Shown here: in pieces, positions 12,004 to 23,586 of the stretch
Layout: each line of letters starts with the position of its first letter
Position numbering within the stretch: the stretch's first letter is position 1
NCBI GenBank assembly: GCA_017163975.1
Contig: JAFFSR010000231.1
Coordinates: forward strand, 186,001 to 250,000
Direction of reading: 5' to 3'
DNA from: Anastatus disparis
Taxonomy: Eukaryota > Arthropoda > Insecta > Hymenoptera > Eupelmidae
Length of the DNA: 64,000 nucleotides
Made by a program: the position numbers and the translations under genes
Notes under the pieces: model-generated
Databases searched by the model: none
What the model was told of the DNA's origin: nothing
What the model saw: the letters and a program-made list of their open reading frames with translations, nothing else

Positions 12004-12415
12004 CTTGATTGATAGTCTATTATTATTGGCCATCAGCTACTAGGCCATTTCGGCCACTCCACAATTTCAGTCCATCGATGATCCTCAGAAATCCCTCGAT
12101 GATTTTTTATTTTCACATCTATTTCATCTAAGTTTTGCCCAGTGGACTTTTATTACACATCTTCATCGCCCAGTGGGACCTTTAAACATCTTGATCGCCC
12201 AATGGGACTTTTTAAACATCTTTATCGCCCAGTGGGACTTTTAACAACACACTCATTTAGCACCGAGAGGCTTTCTAAAAGCGTTTTCGTGGTCTTTGTG
12301 TTCTATTTCCCGGAAAAAATCAGAAAAAATTTTTCCGAAATTTTCCCGAGGAATAGAAACCCCGATCCACTAGAGCGCGAGCCAAGAGCCTTAGCCCCTG
12401 CACTACCACCACTCC
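12004..12415 (-). mobile_element. tRNA-derived SINE, copy 1
   Basis: Reads on the minus strand. Its tRNA-like head is at the right end, with a box A-like TAGTGCAGGGG and a degraded box B. The tail toward the left holds about four 36-40 bp repeats containing CCCAGTGGGACTTT (on +). It is bounded by a perfect 10-bp duplication TGGTTACTGT (11,994-12,003 and 12,416-12,425). The opposite palindrome arm has the uninterrupted site near 13,225-13,240. The same head occurs at 23,587 and 40,965/41,466. Confidence 0.8.
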
Positions 12416-12524
12416 TGGTTACTGTATCTTCGTGACTAGATGGTGGCGTAATCTTAAAATAGCGTGAAGAGTCAAAATGTATTACATACATGAAGTTTAG
12501 TCGTGTCTTGACGCTGCAACTTAA

Positions 12525-13137
12525 AAGAACGAGGTGGAGATAAGTGTTCTCATGTACAGTGTATTCTGTTTAATTTCCGTTCCCTCGCGTGATTCTTTTA
12601 GCCTGCAAAGCTATAAATAGATATTACTCGCTGTGCATTAGTTATGCGGAACGTATTCCGTAAGTCGTACGTACACACCAACGGCCGTTCCTTAACTTTA
12701 AAATGTTTAGTTGATTTTGGAATGTTTTAAAACGAAAGCCTTGAATAGTTCGATGAAAGCTAAGTAGATGCACATTTTGTACACACCTTTTTTACATTTT
12801 GGAATATTTTGCAAAGTTTTGGAATGTTTCGTAACGACTATTAATAAATCATACGTGTGTACATATGGAATACGTCCACTACGAGATATTAAAATTAAAA
12901 AAATGTTCAGTATTTTTCAAGTGAGGTCTAAAACGAAAAAACAGTTATGAAGTTCAATTGTTTTTCCATTTCAGACCTTACTCGAAAACTAATGAAAATT
13001 TTATATTTTTTCATAGAATATTATTAGCTCGTCCTAAAATCTATTGGGTTATACCCTTACTTTTGTATAACAATATTTAATTTATTAATAATAACGAAAA
13101 TTTAGATAAGATGAAGACAGAGCTATACGGCCTCCTC
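12525..13137. mobile_element. TTAA-flanked insertion at the centre of the giant palindrome
   Basis: Lies between TTAA 12,521-12,524 and TTAA 13,138-13,141, exactly where the two palindrome arms would meet. Its right portion (about 12,900-13,137), ending CTATACGGCCTCCTC, matches the right half of the MITE at 31,011-31,399. The left portion is unrelated to the expected inverted terminus, so the element looks rearranged. No gene. Confidence 0.65.
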
Positions 13138-15189
13138 TTAAGTTGCAGCATCAAGATACGACTAAACTTCATGTATGTAATACATTTTGACTCTTAACGC
13201 TATTGTAAGATTGTACCACCATTTAGTTACGAAGATATAGTAACCAAGCATAGCTTTCTTCATTGTTAATAAAAATCCACAAACGAATACTCGATGAAAA
13301 ACTAACATGAAAGAATACGCCAGATTTCATGTCAGAATCTCATAAAGAGATAAAAACTAACATAATAAACAAGTTAAATAATGAAGTAGCACCCTGTTAA
13401 AACAGTAGAACTTGATTCCTACATGGAGCTAGATTAAAGTGGATTCAAAATGGATTTTTTCATCCAAAATTTCAGGTGGATTCGAGGTTTTTTAAGGTCA
13501 TTGCGGTAGGATATCGATTATAATATAATAAACATATGAAAGGAAGTTGAAGGGGGCTTACGCATGCGCAGAAGGTCAAGACAATATATGGGGATACGCA
13601 GTCGATTTGTAGAAGCTGTGATGCTGTACATTCAGATCTTTCTTCAGAGATTGTAATTATGTACAGTAATTCTCTACTGGTTATAGGCTGCAGGGCTTGT
13701 GGGTATGCGTAGTAAGTCTCTATAGGCCATAAACGTGCTCAGTAGGTTTCTTGGGATAGTAGGCATGTGCAGTTGAATAGTAGAGATTGTAAATAAACAG
13801 GGTTTCTTTAATTTTTTGGCTTTTGATAAAGATTTTACAAAACTTGGTCCGAAGAAAACAGGAAAACTCCGCAAAATTCATGTTTCCTTTAGTTTTCAGG
13901 GCCTGTATGGCTTGCTGAGGTGTAATTCAAATAGGTTATTGGATCACACCTGTATAGGTTCAAATAGGTTCAAATAAGTTTTGAGGCATGATACTCATTA
14001 ATAACTGAGTTTATAAACGCGTTTTTACAGTTATTGTGAAAGAAAGCATAAAAAAACGCAAAAACCCTGTTTTATACTGATTTTTTGGTTTTTGAGCAGG
14101 TTTCGGTAAAAAATAGATTTTGGCGACCCCAGCATTGAAAAGTACGAAAAAAAATACATGAAAAGCTCTTCAGGTTTTGGCTAACTATTATCTTTATCGT
14201 TAAGAAAATGATAAGAAACTTTAAATATCATTGGAAATGGTACTTCTGATCTAAAAAAATTTGGAAGCAATCTGAAAAAAATCTGAAAAATTTTCAATAT
14301 AATTACAAAGCTATTTGCATATTTTCAGATTCTTCGACCGCAAACTGCGGTAAAAATTATTCAAGAAAAAACACGTTTTGGTCACTTTTGGGGCCCCTGT
14401 GGAAGCTCGGGGCTGAAATTTCGCACGGAGGCATCATTCAACATACTCTATTGAATAAGTAACGAGCCATAAACATCCCGGCTAGGGCCGTTTTGACTCT
14501 TTTATCCCGTTATAACCTTTATTAAAAATTATTCTCAAAACAACGGCTGATATACTTTTAAAATTTCACATAAAAAATTGTAGTTAAAATTGAGTTAAAT
14601 AAACTTAACTTACAGAAATAGCATTAACACACTTTTAACTTGAATATTTCAAGTGTTTGAAAGTTGTAGAAAGTCTCAAAACTTATTATTTAGAGTAACA
14701 ATTCGAAATCTTACAAATCATTTCATACATCTTCATCTACGGAATGATAAAATTGTAACTAATAGTTGGTTTCTACTGATAGATTGATGGAAAATAGTTG
14801 TTGAATCCATAGACAGAATATTTTAATGTTTAAAAAAAAAGTTCTAATTAAAATTAGTTTTTGAAAAAAAACAAAATTAAAATGCGCTTGTTTATTCTTC
14901 ACAATTATTAATTCAATATTTAAATTAAATTATGTTAAAATATATTTTATAAACATGGTTCAAGTTTACTAAAGTTGTTGAAAAGCTTCTTAACTGATTA
15001 TTTGGAAAAACAATTCGTAAACTTTAAGAATTTTTTCATATCTCAGCAGCACACGCAGTCAGAGCATTAGTGATGCCAACGTTTGAGCGAACTTAGGCGC
15101 ACATTCAAATTATTCATTTTGTTTTAAACTTGGACATTTTTGTATCTATAATAATTTATTTACGCTGTATATCATATGTGATTATACAC

Positions 15190-15233
<44 letters not shown>

Positions 15234-15235
15234 AT
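15190..15235. repeat. (TA)n(TG)n microsatellite
   Basis: TA dinucleotides grade directly into TG dinucleotides. Confidence 0.95.
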
Positions 15236-15461
15236 ACATGTGTATGCGCACGAGTGTTCGTAAGTATCAGTAGTTGTTGGGGCACTGTGGACCGTCAAAA
15301 CAAACCCCCACTCTATCACCCCAATGGTTACTGACCGGTGGCTCAATGACCTCTTAGAAGGTGAAGTAGGGATTTGTTATGCATAGTACCCCGAACATCT
15401 AAAGGGTCACTTACCCCCTCCTAGAAATTTAGAGTGGGGATAAGCTGGAGGGTCACTCACC
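15236..15461. other. Unassigned flank of the Gypsy 3' LTR
   Basis: About 225 bp with several GGTCACT and CCCC motifs and no gene. The words TAGAAATTTAGAGTGG near 15,423 recur near 38,869, beside the truncated opposite LTR. I could not decide whether that reflects shared target sequence. Confidence 0.35.
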
Positions 15462-16402
15462 TGTAACGACCATAGAGATCAAAAGGTCTTACTATTATTG
15501 ACAAGATAATTAGCAGTTGTAATATCGCTAGAAGGGTCACGGCAAATATAAGGATAGTTTTATATGAAAAGGAATACACATGCATTATCACTGGAGTCGA
15601 ACAATAAAAGGAAATATCGAATGATTTATTTAAATATATTTACAGCTATAGAAACGCAATCGTATTATGGGTGCGGGTCACGTATAACTTACGAGACGCT
15701 GCTTCCAGAAAACTCTCGCGCACAAAGCAACAAAAATGAGACTATAATATGAATATATGAAAAAGGAAAAGCTACAAGTGGCATGCTAAACAACGTAGTT
15801 ATATAAAGAATTTTATACACAATTGTTGCGCACATGGTCGCACAACATACACGCCGCGCAGTTACTGTTAAATTTTAAGCTATGTATATAAAGAAAAACA
15901 AGTACATCACGACAGAATCGTCGTTAAAAAATATTGGCTATGCTGAAGCACTCACCAACAATTATATCGACGTACAAAGATGACGAATTTAATTCTATGG
16001 TCGCACGCAGCTAATTATTCGAAAAAAAATGTCTGTGCTAGACGCTGATGACAGAAGGGATGGCGGCCAAACCGTTCTTCCGCTCTGCTCAGCCTTCGTT
16101 CTTTATAGCAGTGATATATGCTGCGCGCACCTTAAGAAAGAGACAGACAGTCCTTATGCGGACCCAGGCTCAGCTACTAGGGTCAAGCTGGTGTACTCAG
16201 TACATTGGCTTTATGCTTTATTTAATATGTGCGTGCTTGTATGCTGTGCGAGCTATGGTTGTACTTTACTTCACTCTCGTTGCCCCCTTTCTGTTGCTTT
16301 CATTCCTTCCTACTCGTGTCATTATTTCTATATGTATAAATACATGCGCCAGTAGCGCGATTAAATACGATGCTTAATATAAAATTTAAATATGTAGTAA
16401 CA
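15462..16402 (-). repeat. Gypsy 3' LTR
   Basis: In minus orientation it starts TGTTAC and ends GTTACA. It matches the 36,741-38,855 LTR along its length once the solo-LTR insertion there is skipped, including the shared phrases GGAATACACATGCATTA, ACAGTCCTTATGCGGACCCAG and CTACTAGGGTCAAGCTGG. Frames of about 108 codons on the + strand are incidental. The inner boundary could extend to 16,424, because the likely polypurine tract lies at 16,425-16,433. Confidence 0.75.
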
Positions 16403-16424
16403 TGGTTAATTTGCCATGTTACGA

Positions 16425-16433
16425 CCCCCCCCC
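16425..16433 (-). other. Candidate polypurine tract
   Basis: Nine consecutive C on + (nine G on the minus strand) just inside the 3' LTR, where plus-strand priming would be expected. It is 22 bp from the TGTTAC boundary, which is unusual, so either the LTR is slightly longer or the tract has shifted. Confidence 0.45.
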
Positions 16434-17341
16434 GCGACATGAAAGTACACGGTGGAACCGGATACTTTCCTTATATGCAAAAAAATATATGCGAGAGAGA
16501 AACAAAAAAAAATCTTCCAAGCTGAAAGTAAAAAGTGGGGGCTTCAAATAAGATAACCAGTGTTATCTACAACGGTGTATAGTGTGTTAAAGTAATGATT
16601 ACTTTTATTTAAGTTTCTCCTGTTAGAACTGCTGTTTTTGATTGAGGCTAGAGAAAATAATTGTAAGGTGTATGTGTTACGCGCTTAATGTAAAGGGTTT
16701 CAAGCTAAAGATGACGCGACTGGCTTGCCCATATGATGAATACAAAAATAAATCTTTGAACTTATTTAAAAAAAAAACACTCATAGCTCATTTCTACATG
16801 TAGTTCATTAGTTCTAAGAAAATATTTAATGTACATTAGATTATATATAAAAGAATGTGAAAATAACAAAAATTTCTTACTTACTGAAGATGACGCTCTG
16901 ATGGTGCTATTTAATGCATTTGAATTCTACTTCATTATTTTGCAGCAATTTATTTAGATTTCAAGCTATAATATCAAAAAAAAAATTTATTCAGCAAATT
17001 GGAATATCTAAGATATGATACCTCTCTCCCATGTTTGATATTATTGAAGTTGATTACACTCAAGTAAAATTAGAATTTTAGCATTTGTGGTGTATACACA
17101 TAATGCATCTAATTAGACATGATAGTGAGCAAGACAAGTAATAAATTAATTAACATAAAGAACAAAAAGAACTGATTTTAATGATTTGCTCAATGGGCGG
17201 TCGGTATGTTTGGTAAGGATCGTTGAATAACTATTAAACGAGGTTATGCAAAAAAAATGCTGATATCATTAGGTGTAATTTAGTATTTTACTGGCATGCA
17301 TTACGCCTACATTTGACGCAAGTTTGTTTCGTTACACCTCT

Positions 17342-17554
17342 TCAACCGCACCCATGGCAAAATTTTTGTTCCGGGGCCAAACAGGCAACCCAACTATGGT
17401 TATCACCCTGACAATTCCAACACTCCGGTTTTGCAGTGCTGATAGCCATACTCGGCTTTTCATGATCGGCTACAGGTCGTGAGGGTGAAGCTGCACGGCT
17501 GGGGGCTGGATCAGGCCTTGAGACTGATGCTGAGAGGGTGATTTTTAACGACAT
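17342..17554 (-). pseudogene. Gag-type CCHC zinc-knuckle segment (out of place)
   Basis: A 70-codon open stretch on the minus strand, rich in Pro/Ser/Ala at first, then a retroviral-type knuckle CWNCQGDNHSWVAC followed by FCHGCG. Reading past the stop at 17,341, a further C-x2-C pair follows, as in insect Gypsy Gag C-termini. In a normal element this lies upstream of RT. Here it sits downstream of integrase. It may be a fragment of a second copy or a rearranged Gag end. Knuckles bind nucleic acid in Gag; that role is from family knowledge. No intact gene remains. Confidence 0.65.
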
Positions 17555-18009
17555 AAAGTAAGGGATGATGGATGCCAGTCCGTTTAAGGTGCTGGGGATA
17601 TAGTGGCTAGGTTTGGTAGTACAGTGTTGGTAGGAGTAAGTATTGTGGGGAGCTGGAATGTGGGTCTAGACGTTTTGTTAGAAGCTGAAATGGATTTATG
17701 GCCACTATGGTTGGGACGATGGATTGAAGACATAGGACGGCTTGGTAAGCAGTAAGGTTCGCAGGTGCTGGATTAGGATGTGGTGGAGGAGGTGAGTTAA
17801 GAAGGCGGACATTTTGGAAGGAAGATGTTGGGATAGTTGAATGCGAATGTTTAGTAGCTGAATTGGTTCTCGCATCATTAGTCGTAGGTGGCCTTGTTTT
17901 TTATTCACTCCTAGTGGCCACGCATAGGTGATAATGCCCTCTTTTACAGCCTCTAGTTCCCTGGCCATGGTAGTTTGGGCAGCCAGCCACGACCTCGCTT
18001 CTTGGTTTC

Positions 18010-18918
18010 TGTGTTGGGTGGAATGATAGGTCGTTGTATACACGACGGCTTGGCCCTGCTCAACCCCTTATTTGGTGAAGGTTGTAAGGGTGTGGTCGTT
18101 GCTGGTCCTGAAATTTGGGATGGTACGTTAATTATTACTCTTTTTTTGGGGGGTATGTATTTTTTAAGTTTATTGACAAAGACTCTAGACTATCGTTTGG
18201 TATCGAGGTCTTCTACAAGGTATACCACTAGTGAAAAAATTTCAATAATTTTGACCGGCCCTATGAATTTGGGTGCTAATTTTGCAGCAAAGTTGTCAGC
18301 AGCGGAAGATAACACGTGATTTCTACAACTCACAAGGTCTCCAGGCTCAAAAGTTACATGTCATCTACCTTTGTTATAATATTTAGCTTGGCACTCGGTG
18401 GCTTGGTCTGCATATTTTCTTACTAAGTCGTGTATAGCAGGTAGTCTTTTGGCTCTGTCTGCCCATTGTTCAATGTCACCTTGTTCGATGGGTTCTGGGT
18501 CTTCAAGTGCTTCACGGAAAAGGATCGTAGGAGTAGGATTGCGACCCATATTTAGGAAAGCTGGAGTGAATTTTGTCGATAAATGTACCATAGTATTTAA
18601 TGCAAAGCTGAACTCTCCAAGGTGTTTGTCCTTATCACGATGGTCCTGTTCTATAAAACTATTGATCATAGGTTTGACGATAAGATTTATTCGCTCTACC
18701 AGATTTGATTGCGCGTGATAAGGAGGAGTAGTAGAATGCTTAATGCCATATTTTTCTAAACGGTCATCTACAATCTGGTTTTTAAATTCCAACCCGTCGT
18801 CAGTTAATAAATATTGGGTATGACCCCATCTATTAATTATTAACTCTTTAAAAGCTTGAATTATATTTTTGCCGCCTGCCTTACAAAGAGGTTTCAATTT
18901 TACATGATGTTTAAACAA
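18010..18918 (-). pseudogene. Gypsy integrase (DDE core and C-terminal domain), relic
   Basis: The open part 18,361-18,918 (185 codons) covers the middle and end of the catalytic core. TDDGLEF carries the second acidic residue in the usual TDNGxEF context, and HAQSNLVER carries the catalytic Glu. A further recognisable C-terminal segment with LSSA and LAPKFIGP motifs continues past the stop at 18,361 down to about 18,010, followed by a KLKKY-type basic stretch. The first catalytic Asp should lie above 18,918, where the frame is broken. Integrases join LTR DNA to chromosomes. This copy cannot make a complete protein. Confidence 0.8.
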
Positions 18919-19539
18919 ATCTTCGTATACAATAATATATTTAGAACTTGCTCACGAAGGTGATTTTGAGCCATTTATATCTGCTGAGACAACCATCCAT
19001 GGGTCTTGAATATATTTTTCTCCCATCAGGCCAGCTGAAGCCTGTTAAGATTATTTATTAGCTTGAGACTCTTGGCATGGTCTTATATATTGGCGACTGT
19101 CGTGGTAATACCCTGGCCAGTAATAATAGGTAGCTAAACGAGCAAAGGTTTTCTCCATTTCTATATGGCAAGCTTAAGTAGTGTTGTCAACTACGTACAG
19201 AGCTTTTTCTCAGTCTGTAAAAGGGGAGTACTAGTATACATGCATCTAAGTCAAGGATGATAGGGTCTACATTATCATTTGGGTGATGGAAATAAAGCAG
19301 TTCATTTTCTATTCTAAATTCAAGGTATCAAGTGGGATATTGCTGTACCATTTTCTTTCTTCGTTTCTACCAATTATCGTTGGTATCAAAGGCTGCTAAA
19401 GAAGCTAAGTCAAAAAGGTTTTCTTGAGCTCGTAAAGAGCATCAAGGACTTTAAGTCTACTTTCTCGTTGATAAGTCAGTTTAATATCAAATTGCTGTAG
19501 TCGTGTATGCCACCAAGCTAATCTACCTGTTGCATCTAT

Positions 19540-19800
19540 GGTGATCGGTAATTACATTTAATGAAGTTCCTTAATGATGTACCTTTAGTCGTTCTGCTGC
19601 CCAAATAACTGCTAATTACTCCTTTTCTGATATTGTATAGTTACTTTTAGTACGACTTGGAGTTTGAATTATTTAGTAAATATGGTGCTCTTCTTCATTA
19701 ATATCTTGAATTAATACACCTACTATGGCAAAATTTCTTGTATCAGTTTGCAGAATAAAGGGATAGTCAAAATTGGAATGTGCTAAAATGGGTGCTTCAG
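19540..19800 (-). pseudogene. Gypsy RNase H-like segment, relic
   Basis: Minus-strand translation in one frame shows PFILQTD (first catalytic Asp context), then a short gap to YTISEKE and LAVIWA, the usual order in Ty3/Gypsy RNase H. At least two stops interrupt it. It lies between the RT and integrase relics, in the expected pol order. No frame here is long enough to be functional. Confidence 0.65.
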
Positions 19801-20099
19801 TGAGGGCTTGTTTAAGTTGCTAAAATGCTAATTCCTGCTCTTCATGCCAATGCAGGAAAACTCCTTTCTTATTAAAAATATTGATGGAAAATTGATTCGA
19901 GCTAAATTGGGAATGAAACGTGCATACCAACCAACCATTTCTAAAAATCTCCGTAATTGTCTAAGATTGGTTGGCGCGGGATATTCTAAAATAGGGTGAA
20001 TTTTCTCTTCATCAGTTCTTAGACCATTTTCATTTACTATATATCCCAGATAGTTTACTTCTGAGTAGCAGAACTCTAACTTCTCTCTATTGATTTCCA

Positions 20100-20480
20100 G
20101 GTTTGCTGATTTAAGGGCTAATTACAGTTCGCTTAACCATTGTCAGTATTTGCTGAAAGTGGTAGTTGCTATAATCACACGTCATCTAAATAGGAAAACA
20201 CGTACGGTTCCCAGCTAGATTTAATTAAATTATCCATTACTTTTTGAAAGGAGCCGGGAGCGTTAGTCAGGCCGTAGGACATACGATCTATTCAAAATAG
20301 GCCTCTGCCTGGGACTGCGAACGCGGTAATCTCTTTGTTATCAGGTTCCATGGGTATTTGGTGGTAGGCTTGACTTAAATCTAATTTAGAAATATATTTA
20401 GCACATTTCAATTTATCAAGAATATTATTCATATTCTTGATAGGATGGGCAAATTCTTTATATGAGGGATCTGACTCCAT
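20100..20480 (-). pseudogene. Gypsy reverse transcriptase palm, relic
   Basis: The open part 20,292-20,480 contains SKLDLSQAYHQIPM, the RT motif with the first catalytic Asp. About 25 codons past a stop, the same strand carries YGLTNAPGSFQKVM. A YLDD catalytic box lies at 20,181-20,192. The N-terminal third of RT and the protease are missing. The upstream frame is instead a gag frame that runs in across the hAT-like insertion site, so an older deletion removed the gag end and the pol start. Confidence 0.8.
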
Positions 20481-20544
20481 GGATAAAAGTAAGAAGATAC
20501 ATGAGGATATGGGTATGAATAGAGATCTGGTGCATGGTTAGGTC

Positions 20545-20552
20545 CTCCGTAG
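20545..20552. other. Left 8-bp target duplication of the hAT-like element
   Basis: CTCCGTAG directly before CAGGG. Its partner TTCCGTAG lies at 33,760-33,767; seven of eight bases agree. Confidence 0.7.
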
Positions 20553-21460
20553 CAGGGTTGTAAATTTTTCCATTTACCGAGTAAGCAACTGGTAAATGAT
20601 CGTACCATTTACCAGTTACTGGGTGAGTAAATGGTAAATGGTCAGACTATTTACCATTTACAGAGCAAGTAAATGGTAAATAGTCTAACCAGTTCCCAGT
20701 TACTGAGCAAGTAATTGGAAATGGTCGAACCATTTACCAGTTACTGGGTGAGTAAATGGTAAATAGTCTCACCAGTTTCCAGTTGCAGAGCAAGAAACTG
20801 GAAATGGTCGACCCATTTACCAGTTACTAGGTGAGTAAGTGGTAAATGGTCCGACTATTCACCATTTACTCACTCAGTAACTGGTAAATGGTTTGACCAT
20901 TCCCAGTTACTCACCGAGTAACTATCAACTGATCCGACCATTTACCATTTACTCACTCAGTAACTGGTAAATGGTTCGACCATTTACCACTTACTTACTC
21001 AGTAACTAGTAAATGGTCCGACCATTCAACATTTACTCACCCAGTAACTGGTAAATGGTCCAAGTATTTATCAGTCGCTCTGTAACTGTTCCGACCATTT
21101 ACCATTTACCCAGGTCGTAACTGCAAACTGGTTGAATCATTTATCATTTACCCACCCGCTTACTGCGAACTGATTCGACCATTTACCAGTTATCAGAGTT
21201 GTAAATAAGGAAATAGTTTTTTCATTTGAAATGGTGAAGTAATTGAAAATATTCGCACCATTTACCATTTACAGATCAAGTAACTGGTAAATGGTCGGAC
21301 CATTTACCATTCACAGATCGAGTAAATGGTAAATGGTCTGACCAGTTCCCAGTTACAGACCAAGTAACTAGTAAATGGTCTGACCATTTACCATTTACAG
21401 TGCAAGTAAATGGTAAATGGTCTGACCAGTTCCCAGTTACAGAGCAGGTAACTGTGAATC
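20553..21460. repeat. Left subterminal array of 42-bp dyad-symmetric units
   Basis: Units of about 42 bp begin ACCATTTAC and end GTAAATGGT, so each is an inverted repeat around a short centre (CAGTTACTGGGTGA or CATTTACAGAGCAA). Three unit types alternate to give a period of about 126 bp. Orientation flips near 20,850. A second hAT-type end CAGAGTTGTAAAT lies at 21,194 within the array. Confidence 0.85.
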
Positions 21461-22940
21461 ATCAAATCTGAAATTTCGTCTATAATTCAAATAATTTTTA
21501 AATATTTTAACATTACGATTAAATGATTCTACTTTACATCTACAAAACAATCGTTATCTAAAGCATGCTATTATGAATAATGGTTTCAAACTATATTCGA
21601 GCATGATTATACTTGGCGATTAAATTATAATAAAACAATCTAATTTTTACAAAGATTTAGACAATGTTTACAAGTAATAGTTAAGAAACTAGTCACTACA
21701 ATTATATATATCGCCTTTTACTCTCGAGAAGGCCATCACTTTTGAGTGAAGTCTGGAGCGATGCCGTTTGTATACAAAGCTTTGTACAAAATTTGCGTAT
21801 TCACAAATTGAGTTACTCATTTCATATCACAGACGAAATCATGTATACGAGGCTTGGGGTCAGTTCACTGATTAATGACAGTTTTTCTAATCAATAGGTA
21901 GCGTCGTTCTATGACGCACGCTGAATCTGGTTTAGATTTACGTCATAACACGTCTTACCAATTGTTATACAATTCGCATGTCGCCGCAAAAACAGTTGCA
22001 GCTTTATTTATGTCTTAGAACATTATGACAAACTACCTTCAATGAGCCGACAGTGACTTAGTACTTAATACCTTTTTTTATCATACTGATAAATTATTTT
22101 TACATATCGTTTACAATTGCATCATACAGATTTAAATAATATAGGTTTTTATAACTCAAGAATTATTAATTTTACTTTTATTTTAGAGTGTTATCGCAAT
22201 CTTATTGCTTGTTTTACTAATTCTGTTGTGAATCTAACGTAATCAGAAAAATTGTTAAATCGTGCTCGAATATAATTTCAAACCATGATATGTAATCATA
22301 TCCATAGATATTTCACATAGTTTTTATAATAAGAATTATATTTGTATGCAATGTAAGTCTAAACGTTAAAAGTAAGGCAATACACATATTTTATTATTAT
22401 ACTATTCATTATGTTAAAGGTCAGTTTTAGACGAGGTTTTAGACATTTTTTACTGATCGAAAGTAGCGAAAGAAGTAATTTCGTTTATTTTCAATAAAAA
22501 TGTATATCGGAATTGCTTTTACTTGTAAATATCTATTCATTTTAACAAATGAGAAATAGAAGCATGTAAATTTGTTGATATTCAAAGAACGAGCCAAAAA
22601 AAATAAATAAAAACTAAATATCTTTTTTAGCTATTTTTGATCGGTAAAGTTGGTCAAAAGCTGATCTTTAATTGGAAAGTGTCACCAAAAAATACAATGC
22701 AAATTAACTGAAGTGGCCAAAATAAGAACTTCTGACCCCGGACAAGATGCTTGGGGTCTAATGGCTCCACTAAATTTATCGAGTATGATAATATTATAAT
22801 GTTCGAAGACGTATTTATAATATTAGTGTAATTATAAGGGCATAATGAAGCTCCCCTTTCTGATAATATTTCTAATCTAAGTTTATGAGTAAATAGTGAA
22901 TTTATTCGGGTTTTTTTCACTTCAAAAAAAAAATCGGTAG
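21461..22940. other. AT-rich region without recognised gene
   Basis: No convincing coding frame; the longest, a 102-codon minus frame at 22,654-22,962, shows no domain. No clear terminal repeats were seen. Confidence 0.55.
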
Positions 22941-22944
22941 GATT

Positions 22945-23140
22945 CAACTTGAGTGCGGACAATTAAAGAAATCTAACAAAATCTTATACTGAAAAGGTTA
23001 TATAAAAGTTTTCAATTTATAGTATTTTAAGATTGGGATTATCAACTTTGATATCTAAATTGCGATCTAAGTTCATAAAAAAATAACAGCTCCAAAGGAT
23101 TTTTTATTTTAACTAAAGTGATTGTACTAAAATAGCTAAT
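22945..23140. repeat. Dispersed repeat, copy A
   Basis: About 200 bp starting GAGTGCGGACAA and containing AAGTTCATAAAAAAATAACA. It matches 55,838-56,040 in the same orientation. Family unknown. Confidence 0.65.
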
Positions 23141-23227
23141 GTCAAAATTTGTCAAATATTAAAGAACAAGACAAAAAAATTAAAAAAGTAATAAATATAT
23201 TAAAAAAATTTTTTAAATTGAATAAAA

Positions 23228-23470
23228 TATGTAAGAGCTCCCATATGAGATCACATATGAGATCGCACACGAGATTGCATATGAGATGTCACATGAAATC
23301 GCCTATGAGATCGCATATGAAATCGAATGTATATTCGTTAAATTTTTAAAATAAAATAAATATATGTGCGATCTGACATGGGATCTCACATATATTTATT
23401 TTATTTTCAAATTTCAAAGAATATGTATGAGATTTCATAGGTGATTTCATATGAGATCCCACATGAGAGC
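23228..23470. repeat. CATATGAGATCG minisatellite with inverted partner
   Basis: About eight imperfect 12-bp units containing ATATGAGATCG run from 23,228 to 23,330. After a short AT spacer, further GGGATCTCACAT and CATATGAGATCCC words give an inverted arrangement to about 23,470. The 66-codon frame with MRSHMRSH repeats is incidental. Confidence 0.75.
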
Positions 23471-23586
23471 TCAGACAAAATTTTCAGTAGGAATGATTTT
23501 TCTTGGCTTGTTCTTGAAATTTATACATATTTACACTCTTCCAATTCTCATTTATTTAAAATAAGTTCACACCTATAAGTACAATC

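Larger units (their letters stand above)
9836..15046. repeat. Giant imperfect palindrome (5.2 kb)
   Basis: Left arm 9,836-12,524 and right arm 13,138-15,046 are inverted copies. Matching landmarks, outside to inside: the AATTTAATTTAAATAT block (9,960; 14,920), the GGGGCCCC/CAGATTCTTC block (10,490-10,560; 14,320-14,400), the AACGCAAAAACCC block (11,220; 14,060), the CTATTGCGTAT/ATGCATGCGC block (11,640-11,690; 13,560-13,600) and the TACATGAAGTTTAGTCG block (12,490; 13,160). The arms are more diverged than those of the 7.6-kb palindrome, so it is older. The left arm is longer because it holds a SINE and a MITE absent from the right. No gene was identified. Confidence 0.85.

Noticed and set aside
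16029..16377. Two overlapping + strand frames of 108-109 codons
   Set aside because: They lie in the LTR of a minus-strand Gypsy element, and the second LTR does not keep the frame.
20553..21194. Left array alone as a complete small hAT element
   Set aside because: The CAGAG end at 21,194 points the same way as the left end rather than inverted, and its flank does not duplicate CTCCGTAG.
20553..21460. CRISPR-like array of regularly spaced repeats
   Set aside because: Units are dyad tandem repeats without unique spacers, and the context is eukaryotic transposon DNA.
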